The notes under the pieces were generated by a model, which searched no databases, had not been told where the DNA came from, and worked only from the letters and a program-made list of their open reading frames with translations. Shown here in pieces: positions 44,584 through 51,783 of a DNA stretch of 64,000 bases (position 1 is the first letter of the stretch; each line of letters begins with the position of its first letter). Source of the stretch: JAJDXW01 sp965202895 (GTDB taxonomy: Bacteria; Pseudomonadota; Gammaproteobacteria; HK1); NCBI GenBank assembly GCA_965202895.1, contig OZ241901.1:2604001-2668000 (forward strand). Direction: 5' to 3'. The translations under genes and the position numbers were made by a program.

Positions 44584-45897
44584 TCAGGCGGCGGCCGTCT
44601 TCGACGGGGCCGGCCGCGTACCGGCGGAGGCGCTCCCGCCCCCGCCCCCGCCGGCGGGCGCCCGCGAGAACGCCCCCGCCGCCCGCATCCCGTCGATCCG
44701 CCCCTGATCGTAGCCGAGGATCTCGCGCAACAGCTCGTCCGTGTGCTCGCCGAGCAGGGGCGAGCGCCGAACCTCGGGCGGCGAGTCCGAGAGCTTGATG
44801 GGACAGCCGACGTTGAGGAACGCCCCCCGCTCCGGGTGCGGCACCTCGACCACCATCTCCCGCAACCGCACGTGCTCGTCGTCCACGAGGTCCGCGGTGC
44901 TCATGATCGGGCCGCAAGGCACGTCCAGCTCGTTCAGGAGGTCGCGCATCTCCCACTTGGTGTGGCCGGCCGCGAACTCCCCGAGCCGGCGCCACATCTC
45001 GCCCTGGTTCTCCCTCCGGCGGCCGATGTCCGCGAAGCGCGGGTCGTTCGCGAACGCCTCGCCCCCTACCCGGGCCGCGAGCGCCTTCCAGACGTGCTCC
45101 TGCACCACCACGTAGATCCAGTCGTTCGGCCCGCCCGGCTTGCACCGGACCGCGTTCCCGAGCTGCCCGCCCCCCGAGTCGTTCCCGGCCCGCGGGGTGA
45201 AATCCTCGAACTCCTGGCGCGAGTACTCGGCGAGCGGCCCCCGTGCGACGCGCTGGTGGTCGCGGAACTTGACCCGCGCGAGGTTCATCACGCAGTCCAT
45301 CATCGCGCACTCGACGAACTGGCCGCGGCCCGTCCGCGCGCGTTGAAGGAGGGCGGCGAGGATCCCGGCCATGAGATGCACGCCGGTCCCGGAGTCCCCG
45401 ATCTGGGCGCCGGTCGCGAACGGCGGCCCGTCCGGGTCGCCCGTCGTGCTCATCGAGCCCCCCATCGCCTGGGCGACGTTCTCGTAGGCCTTGTAGTCCG
45501 CGTAGGGGCCCTCGCTCCCGAAGCCCTTGACCGAGGCCATCACGATCCGCGGGTTGATCTCGTGCACCCGCTCCCAGCCGAAGCCGAGGCGTTCGAGGAC
45601 GCCGGGGCCGAAGTTCTCCATCACCACGTCGCACTCCCGGAGGAGCCCGGTGAAGACCTCCTTCCCCTCCGGGTTCTTGAGGTTCACGGTGATGGAGCGC
45701 TTGTTGCAGTTGAGCATGGTGAAGTAGAGGCTGTCCGCGTCCGGCACGTCGCGGAGCTGCCCGCGCGTCACGTCTCCGGCCGGGGGTTCGAGCTTGATGA
45801 CGTCCGCCCCCAGATAGCCCATGAGCTGGCTGCAGCTCGGGCCGGCCTGCACGTGGGTCATGTCGAGGATCCGGATCCCCGAGAGCGCCTGGTTCAT
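44584..45897 (-). CDS. frc: Formyl-CoA:oxalate CoA-transferase (Frc), CaiB/BaiF family
   Basis: This 437-residue protein is close in text to Oxalobacter formigenes Frc. Matching blocks are THVQAGPSCSQLMGYLGADVIK, SLYFTMLNCNKRSI, GDSGTGVHLMAGILAAL with catalytic Asp168 in the Frc Asp169 position, and SGGGQLGN in place of the glycine loop GGGGQ. It exchanges CoA between formyl-CoA and oxalate, giving oxalyl-CoA and formate. ATG 45897 is preceded by GAGAGGA. Upstream extensions are low-complexity. The C-terminal 35 residues are Gly/Ser/Pro/Ala-rich and beyond the family's usual end. It lies between the ThDP enzyme and the formyltransferase-like gene on the minus strand. Confidence 0.88.
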   Translation of the reverse strand: MNQALSGIRILDMTHVQAGPSCSQLMGYLGADVIKLEPPAGDVTRGQLRDVPDADSLYFTMLNCNKRSITVNLKNPEGKEVFTGLLRECDVVMENFGPGVLERLGFGWERVHEINPRIVMASVKGFGSEGPYADYKAYENVAQAMGGSMSTTGDPDGPPFATGAQIGDSGTGVHLMAGILAALLQRARTGRGQFVECAMMDCVMNLARVKFRDHQRVARGPLAEYSRQEFEDFTPRAGNDSGGGQLGNAVRCKPGGPNDWIYVVVQEHVWKALAARVGGEAFANDPRFADIGRRRENQGEMWRRLGEFAAGHTKWEMRDLLNELDVPCGPIMSTADLVDDEHVRLREMVVEVPHPERGAFLNVGCPIKLSDSPPEVRRSPLLGEHTDELLREILGYDQGRIDGMRAAGAFSRAPAGGGGGGSASAGTRPAPSKTAAA

Positions 45898-46143
45898 GGT
45901 CTTGTCCTCTCTCGCTGCTCTGTCGGAGCGCCTGCGCCGCGGGCCGCGGGCCGCGAGCCGCAGGCGGTGGCCGGGGCCGGGGCCGTGGGGCGTACCGCAG
46001 GCCGTCGACCGTGGGCCGTGGGGCGTGCCGTGGACCGCCGCGCACGCGGCGAGGCCCACCGCCGCCGTTCGTCCCGGTCGGCGCCGCGCCCTGCCGCGCC
46101 GCCGCGCCCCGCCGTGCTCAGCCGAGCTCCGCTCCGCCTCCCC

Positions 46144-47919
46144 CTACTTGTACATCGTCTGGCGGCGCGTCCCCGGGGCGTACTCCTTCGGGTCCACCCA
46201 GACGTTCACCACCGCCGACTTGCCGGACGAACGGACCGCCTCCCGCGCCCGCCGCAGGGCGGGGCCGATCTCGCCCGCCTCGCGCACCTCCTCCCCGTGC
46301 CCGCCCAGCATCTCCGCGAACTTCGAGAACGGGACGTCGCCCAGCAGGTTGCCGACCCCGCCCCGCTCCTCGCCGTACTTCGTGATCTGGCCGAAGCGGA
46401 TCTGGTTCATCGCCGAGTTGTTGCCGATGACCGCGATGTACGGGGCGCCGAAGCGGTTCGCGGTCTCCATGTCGAAGGCGGTCATCCCGAACGAGCCGTC
46501 GCCGTAGTAGCACACGACCTCCTTGCCCGGATGGGCGAGCCCGGTCGCGAGCGCGAACCCGGTGCCGACCCCGAGCGACCCCAGCGCCCCCGGGTCCATC
46601 CAGTGGCCGGGGCGCCGCGGCTGCACCGCCTGCGCGCTGATGGTGACGACGTCCCCGCCGTCGCCGATGTAGACGGTGTCCTCGGTCAGGAACTCGTTGA
46701 GCTCCCACGCCACCCGGTACGGGTGGATCGGCGACTGGTCGGAGCGGAAGAGGGGCATCAGCTTCCCGGTCTTCTCGACCTCGAGCTTCCGGAGCTGCTC
46801 CAGCCACGCCTTGCGCCGGTTGCCGCCCGCGCCGCCGCTCCCGGCCGCCGCGTCCGCCACCGCGCCGAGGATCGCGCCCGGGTCGCCGACCAGGCCCAGG
46901 GTCACGTCGCGGTTCTTGCCGACCGTCCGGTAGTCGAGGTCGATCTGCACCACCGCCGCGTCGTTCCGCAGCCGCTTGCCGTAGCCCATGCGGAAGTCGA
47001 AGGGGGTGCCGACGATGACGATGACGTCCGCCTCCTTGAAGGCGTCGCCGCGCGTGCGGTGGAAGTGGTGCGGGTCGCCGGGCGGGAGGAGGCCCCGCCC
47101 CGAGCCGTTGAAGTAGGCGGGGACGTCGAGCTCGCGGACGAGGCGAAGCGCCTCCTCGTGCCCGCGCGAGGTCCACACCTGGGTCCCGAGCAGGATGGCG
47201 GGGCGCTCGCTCTCGACGAGGAGGCCGGCGAGGCGCTCGACGTCCGCCGGATCGCCGATGGACTTCGGGGACGCCCGGTAGCGCCCCGGCTCGGGGACGA
47301 CCGCGTCCTTCGCCGCCACCTCGCGGTCGAGCACGTCGCGCGGGATCTCGAGGTAGCTCGGCCCGGGGGCGCCCGCGAAGCATTCGCGCGCCGCCATCGA
47401 CACCATGTCCGCGATGCGCTCGGTGGACGGCACCGACGCCGAGAACTTGGTGATCGGGGCCGCGACGTCGACGTGCGGGAGGTCCTGGAGCGAGCCCATC
47501 TTGTGCTGGGAGAGGGCGCCCTGCCCGCCGATGTGGAGCACCGGGCTCTCGGAGCGGAACGCGGTCGCGATGCCGGTCATCGCGTTGGTGAAGCCGGGAC
47601 CGGCGGTCGTCACGACGCAGCCGAGGCGTCCGGTCTGGCGGGCGTAGCCGTCCGCGGCGTGGGCCGCGACCTGCTCGTGGCGGACGTCGACGATGCGGAT
47701 GCCCTCGTCGATGCACCCGTCGTAGATGTCGATGATGTGCCCTCCGCAGAGGGTGAAGATGGTGTCCACCCCTTCGCCCCGGAGGGCGCGGGCGACGAGG
47801 TGGCCGCCCGATACGACGTCGCCGCTCCGGCTCTTGGCGGCCAGGGTGTCGGTGGCGGTGTCCTTCGCCGCGTCGGAGGCGGGTGCGGGCGCGGCGGGTG
47901 CGGGGGCGGTTGCGGCCAT
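46144..47919 (-). CDS. ThDP-dependent enzyme of the oxalyl-CoA decarboxylase/2-hydroxyacyl-CoA lyase/acetolactate synthase superfamily
   Basis: This 591-residue enzyme has the ThDP-activating glutamate in DVRHEQVAAHAADGYAR (Glu82) and the ThDP motif GDGSFGMTAFDMETANRFGA near 473-492, ending with the paired Asn in IGNNSA. The middle Rossmann domain runs about 215-360. Its position beside frc predicts an oxalyl-CoA decarboxylase, yet it lacks features of canonical Oxc (for example M-E-x-E-T-I-C-R-Y-N after the GDG motif). It may instead be a 2-hydroxyacyl-CoA lyase that yields formyl-CoA, or a decarboxylase of a related type. ATG 47919 follows AGGAGAG. Upstream frame text is low-complexity and excluded. 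Reaction specificity is the main uncertainty. Confidence 0.75.
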   Translation of the reverse strand: MAATAPAPAAPAPASDAAKDTATDTLAAKSRSGDVVSGGHLVARALRGEGVDTIFTLCGGHIIDIYDGCIDEGIRIVDVRHEQVAAHAADGYARQTGRLGCVVTTAGPGFTNAMTGIATAFRSESPVLHIGGQGALSQHKMGSLQDLPHVDVAAPITKFSASVPSTERIADMVSMAARECFAGAPGPSYLEIPRDVLDREVAAKDAVVPEPGRYRASPKSIGDPADVERLAGLLVESERPAILLGTQVWTSRGHEEALRLVRELDVPAYFNGSGRGLLPPGDPHHFHRTRGDAFKEADVIVIVGTPFDFRMGYGKRLRNDAAVVQIDLDYRTVGKNRDVTLGLVGDPGAILGAVADAAAGSGGAGGNRRKAWLEQLRKLEVEKTGKLMPLFRSDQSPIHPYRVAWELNEFLTEDTVYIGDGGDVVTISAQAVQPRRPGHWMDPGALGSLGVGTGFALATGLAHPGKEVVCYYGDGSFGMTAFDMETANRFGAPYIAVIGNNSAMNQIRFGQITKYGEERGGVGNLLGDVPFSKFAEMLGGHGEEVREAGEIGPALRRAREAVRSSGKSAVVNVWVDPKEYAPGTRRQTMYK

Positions 47920-48165
47920 GGGGGCTCTCCTGGTTCCGGGTCCGGTGGTCGGGTCGGGTCTCTCGCCGTACTCGATTATCGTTTCCGTCGGCTCGGGGCC
48001 GTCACGCCCACGGCCTTTCCGGCGTCGGGCGCCGGGTCCGATCCCGGCTCCGTTTCCGGTGTCCTGCCGGTGTCCGGTCCGTGGCTCCCGGTCTCCGGTT
48101 CCCGGTCCCTGCTTCTCGGGTCCGGTCCCGGAGCCGATCCCACCGGCCGTCATCGCCCCCGCCGG
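47920..48165. other. Low-complexity spacer (CCGGT/TTCCGG units)
   Basis: Degenerate GTCCGG, TTCCGG and CCCGGT units fill the 246 bases between the ThDP gene start and the GntR gene stop. No gene is seen. The frame that extends the ThDP gene through it would be Arg/Gly/Pro-rich. Confidence 0.5.
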
Positions 48166-48858
48166 TCAGTCGAGCCAGTCCACGTGCGCTTCGACGTGGG
48201 AGGCGAGGTCGAGGCTGTGCTGGCGGACGAGGCGTTCGGCGCGCTCGGTGTCCCGGGTCTCGAGCGCCTCGATGATGTGCATGTGGTCGATGATCGACCG
48301 CTCCGCCCGGTCCCGCTCGCCGATGGTGTGCTTGCGGATGGAGCGCATGTGGAGGAGGAGGTTCTCGGCGAGGCGGTCGAGCACCCGGCTCTTCCCCATC
48401 CGCAGGATCGCCTGGTGGAAGAGGAGGTTGGTCTCCGAGTATTCGTCGATGCGGGCCTGCACCTGCCCCTCCGCGAACTCGGCGAACATCTCCCGGAGCC
48501 GCCGGATCTCGGCGTCCGAGCCGTGGAGGGTGGCGAGGCGGGCGGCCATGCTCTCGAGCGCGGCCCACGCGGTGATCGTCTCGATGATCTCCTGCCTGGT
48601 CTTGCGGGCGACGAAGGTGCCGCGCCGCGGGAGGGAGACGACGAGCCCCTCGTGCTCGAGCCGTTGCAGGGCTTCCCGCACCGGGGTGCGGCTGACCCCG
48701 AGCTGGTCCGCGAGCTGGCGTTCGTCGAGCCGATGCTCGCTGCGGCTCGCGTATACGTCCACCTCGAGGATCGCGGCGCGAAGCTCGCGGTGGATCCGGT
48801 CCTTGAGGGCGAAGGCCCCCTCGACGGGGCGGAGCTCGATGGCAGCGGCGGGGGGCAT
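48166..48858 (-). CDS. GntR-family (FCD) transcriptional regulator
   Basis: This 230-residue protein has an N-terminal winged helix (RLDERQLADQLGVSRTPVREALQRLEHEGLV, residues about 45-75) and a C-terminal FCD ligand-binding domain with the acidic/His pocket residues (ARIDEYSETNLLFHQAIL; HTIGERDR; DHMHIIEALETRDTERAE). FCD members respond to organic acids and CoA-linked metabolites. The likely ligand is an intermediate of the oxalate/formyl-CoA route. ATG 48858 is chosen from several upstream options for lack of fold before it. A perfect palindrome upstream is a plausible autorepression site. It is the first gene of the downstream minus-strand cluster and follows the MFS gene. Confidence 0.83.
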   Translation of the reverse strand: MPPAAAIELRPVEGAFALKDRIHRELRAAILEVDVYASRSEHRLDERQLADQLGVSRTPVREALQRLEHEGLVVSLPRRGTFVARKTRQEIIETITAWAALESMAARLATLHGSDAEIRRLREMFAEFAEGQVQARIDEYSETNLLFHQAILRMGKSRVLDRLAENLLLHMRSIRKHTIGERDRAERSIIDHMHIIEALETRDTERAERLVRQHSLDLASHVEAHVDWLD

Positions 48859-48989
48859 GGCGGCGAGCGGAAGGACTCCCTCGGTTCCGGTGGGCGTTTC
48901 GGCGCCGGGAGGCTGCCCGCGGTCGGTCGCTCGCCGGAGCGGAGCGGGGCAAGGCAGGGTGCTGAAACGGCGGCGGCTGGAATGTGGTG

Positions 48990-49022
48990 TGTGGTATACC
49001 ACATGCCCCGCCACCATCACAA
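48990..49022 (-). promoter_or_regulatory. GntR operator palindrome overlapping a candidate gntR promoter
   Basis: TGTGGTATACCACA at 48990-49003 is a perfect 14-base palindrome of the TGGTATACCA type used by FCD-GntR regulators. On the minus strand, TTGTGA (49017-49022) and TATACC (48993-48998) are spaced by 18 bases as candidate -35 and -10 elements, so the operator would cover the -10. This lies 132 bases upstream of the gntR start. The site predicts negative autoregulation of gntR and possibly the whole cluster. The nearby MFS gene ends 61 bases further upstream, so read-through is possible. Confidence 0.6.
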
Positions 49023-49082
49023 CCCCGTCCGCCTCCAGTGATTCGATGCAGCCGCCCGGGTCTTTCCTGCATTCTTCGGGAA

Positions 49083-50363
49083 TCATCGAGGCGCCGGCTC
49101 CCACTGACGATCCCTTCCCGGAGGGCTCTGCGGCGCAGGCTCCCGGCCGGGGGAGCGAGCGTCGCGAAGGAGGCGCTCCGGCCGTCGAGGCGGCAGCGAA
49201 GCCATCAGGAGCAGGGCGCCCGCGCCCATCAGGGCGAGCGTCGCGAAGGCGACGTCGTAGCTCCCGGTCACGTCGAACACCCGCCCCGCCATGACCGGGC
49301 CCACCGCCCCCCCGATCGTGCCGAAGAAGTAGATCCCCCCGTAGATCGCGCCGTGCGCGCGGGTGCCGAAGAGCTCGGCCACGGTCGGCGAGACTACCGT
49401 GAAGAGCCCCCCGTGGCCGAAGCCGTAGAGCGCGACGACCGCGAAGAGCGGTGCCCAGGTGTCCGCGATCATCAGGATGAGGAGGCTCGTGACGAGCGGC
49501 ACGAGGCACAGGACGTAGGCGTTCCGGCCGCCGATCCGGTCGGCGAAGGTCCCGACCGTCAGCCGGCCGGCGACGCTCGCCCCGCCGATGACGGTGAGCA
49601 GGGTCGCCGCCACCCCCCGGGTCATGCCGAGGTCCATGCCGTGCACCGCGATGTGGAGCGGAACGGTCATCAGGGTCGGAAAGAACAGGAGCTGGGCTGC
49701 GCAGAGGGTCCAGAACACCCGGCTGCGGCGGACCTCGGCGAAGCCTCCCCGGGACGGCCCGGCCGCCGCACCCGCCCCGCCGATCGCGGCGGCCGGGCGG
49801 TCCGGCGGCGGCCGCTTCATCGACACCGCGGCGGCCACGAGGACCACCGCCGCCCCGACCCCGAGGGCGAGGGCCGCGGAGCGCCAGCCGAGGCCCGCGA
49901 TGAGGAGCGCCGTCAACGGCGGCAGCGCCATCTGCCCGGCTGCCGTCCCCACCTTCGCGACCCCGGTCATCATCCCGCGCCGGCGCACGAACCAGCGCGC
50001 GATGGTCGAGAGGGTCGCCACGTCGTGGGTGCTCATCCCGACGCCGATGAAGAGCCCGAAGAGCACGAAGAGATGCCACGGCTCGCCGACCACCGAGATG
50101 AGGGCGTAGCCCGCGCCGAAGAGCAGTCCGGACCAGGCAAGCACCGGGGTCGGGCCGTAGCGGTCGCTCAGGCGCCCGGCGAAGACCGCGAGCACCCCCA
50201 TGACGAGCGCCCCGAGAGCGGTGGCGCTCGAAAGCAGGGTCCGCGACCAGCCGAAGGTCTCCTCGAGCACGTTGAAGAAAATCCCGAACGAGAAGAGGAG
50301 GCCAATCACCGTGAACTGCGTGAGGCAGGCGCCGAAGACGATCAGGTATCGTGCATCCATCAT
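49083..50363 (-). CDS. MFS transporter (oxalate:formate antiporter-type/OFA-like)
   Basis: This 426-residue polytopic protein has about 12 membrane helices. It contains the MFS loop-2 motif GRLSDRYGP near residue 63, GVAKVGTAAGQ and WFVRRRGMMTG near 130-150 and the second-half GTFADRIGGRNAY near 275. The family is OFA/MCT-like (NarK-related monocarboxylate and oxalate/formate carriers). It would import oxalate (or another short acid) and export formate. The C-terminal 20 residues are basic and low-complexity. ATG 50363 (MMDARYLI) is the start, with GGGACGGG upstream. Its location two genes upstream of frc supports a role in the pathway. Substrate is inferred. Confidence 0.78.
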   Translation of the reverse strand: MMDARYLIVFGACLTQFTVIGLLFSFGIFFNVLEETFGWSRTLLSSATALGALVMGVLAVFAGRLSDRYGPTPVLAWSGLLFGAGYALISVVGEPWHLFVLFGLFIGVGMSTHDVATLSTIARWFVRRRGMMTGVAKVGTAAGQMALPPLTALLIAGLGWRSAALALGVGAAVVLVAAAVSMKRPPPDRPAAAIGGAGAAAGPSRGGFAEVRRSRVFWTLCAAQLLFFPTLMTVPLHIAVHGMDLGMTRGVAATLLTVIGGASVAGRLTVGTFADRIGGRNAYVLCLVPLVTSLLILMIADTWAPLFAVVALYGFGHGGLFTVVSPTVAELFGTRAHGAIYGGIYFFGTIGGAVGPVMAGRVFDVTGSYDVAFATLALMGAGALLLMASLPPRRPERLLRDARSPGREPAPQSPPGRDRQWEPAPR

Positions 50364-50725
50364 CCCGTCCCCGCGCGGTCCCGTTCCCGAATCATGCCTT
50401 CCGGGGTACCCGGCGCGGGCGCCCCCGTGCCGGACCGCCTTCGCCGGCGCCGCCCCGGTCCCCCCGGCGGCGCGCAAGCCCGCCCGGGCCGCCGCGTCGG
50501 CTGCGTCGGGCGGGCTCGGGCGGGTCCGCCAGCATTGCCGTCATCACGACGAAACGCAACCCGGGGGCTTGACCTCCGGCCGGAACCGCCCTGACATTGC
50601 GGACCTCGGCCGGACGCCGGACGATCCGGCGCCGCTCCGGACCCCGCCCCGTCGGTCGACCTTCGAGTCTCGACCGCAACCCACCGCAATCCGCCCGGCG
50701 AGAGACGCCGAAAGGACGAGCCCCG

Positions 50726-51481
50726 ATGACCCAGGAACGCCGAAGCCAGGCCGATCGATTGACGGAAGCACTGGACCTCTCCCTTCCCCCCGTCGCGGTA
50801 GCCTTTCCCGACGCCGTACCGGACGGCGTGCCGGGATTCGAGGGCGCCGTCCCCGCGGGATGCGTGTTCTGGCAGGAAGCCGCCGCGCGCACCTTCGCGA
50901 CCGCCGCGGGACACCACGCGCTCTGCTCGATCGGCATCCACACCCACAACCTGTCCGGGGCGCCCGCGTCGCAGCCCGAGGAGCTGGGCGCCGCCCTGGA
51001 AGCCATGATCGGGCTCGACTACGTGCGCGAAGAGGAGGTCGCCGCCATCCCGGTGCTGGAACGGAAGGCGAAGCACGCGGTCTACGGCCCGCTTCGCGAG
51101 TTCCCGCTCGCCCCCGAGGTGGTCCTGCTCTTCGTCGACGCCCGGCAGGGGCTCGTGCTGAGCGAAGCGGTCGAACGGGTGGATGGCGGAGCCGCCCCGG
51201 CGATGGGCCGCCCCGCCTGCGCCGTCATCCCGCGCGCGGTCAACCGGGGAGCCTCGGCCATGAGCCTCGGCTGCTGCGGTGCGAGAGCCTATCTCGACGC
51301 GCTGTCCGACGACGTGGCCCTCTGGGCGCTGCCGGGAAGCGGGCTCGAAGCGTACTGCGAGCAGATCGCCGTGCTGGCCGGGGCCAACCAGGCCCTCGCG
51401 GCGTTCCACGAACGCCGGAAGGCGGACGTCGAATCCGGCGAGCGTCCGACGGTGCGCGAATCCCTCGCCCGGCTCTCCTGA
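50726..51481 (+). CDS. DUF169-family protein
   Basis: This 251-residue protein is DUF169-like. It contains LSLPPVAVAFPDAVPDGVP, GCVFWQEAAARTFATAAGHHALCSIG with two of its conserved cysteines, and a later GCCGARAYLDALSDD with two more. These suggest a metal or cofactor-linked role. DUF169 genes are often next to molybdopterin-type oxidoreductases or methyltransferases. ATG 50726 follows AAAGGACGAG. It faces the molybdopterin oxidoreductase gene convergently, with 302 bases between, so they share a neighbourhood but not a promoter. Biochemical function is unknown. Confidence 0.72.
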   Translation: MTQERRSQADRLTEALDLSLPPVAVAFPDAVPDGVPGFEGAVPAGCVFWQEAAARTFATAAGHHALCSIGIHTHNLSGAPASQPEELGAALEAMIGLDYVREEEVAAIPVLERKAKHAVYGPLREFPLAPEVVLLFVDARQGLVLSEAVERVDGGAAPAMGRPACAVIPRAVNRGASAMSLGCCGARAYLDALSDDVALWALPGSGLEAYCEQIAVLAGANQALAAFHERRKADVESGERPTVRESLARLS

Positions 51482-51783
51482 TCGCCCGATCCGCGCCCGG
51501 CTTCTCCGAAGCCCGAGATCGAAGGGCGCCGGAGCCGAACCTCGACGTGCGGTGCGCCCCCCGCGTCATCGGCGGCTACCGGCGCCGCCGATGAACCGGA
51601 GCGGTCCGAATGGTGCGACGGCGACCGCAAGGCCGGCCTCGTCCGGTTCCTGCGAGCTGCGGACCCTGCAATCGACGATCATGGCCCGGACGACGGTCGC
51701 GGCGGCCCTCGGCGGGCAAGCGCCGGACGGCCCTCGCCGAGCCGTGGCCGGCCGCCCCGGCGCGGCGCGGCGATTCGCGGTGT
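51482..51783. other. 302-base gap between the convergent DUF169 and molybdopterin genes
   Basis: No gene is recognised. Open frames are GC artefacts and no strong terminator is obvious. Confidence 0.35.
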
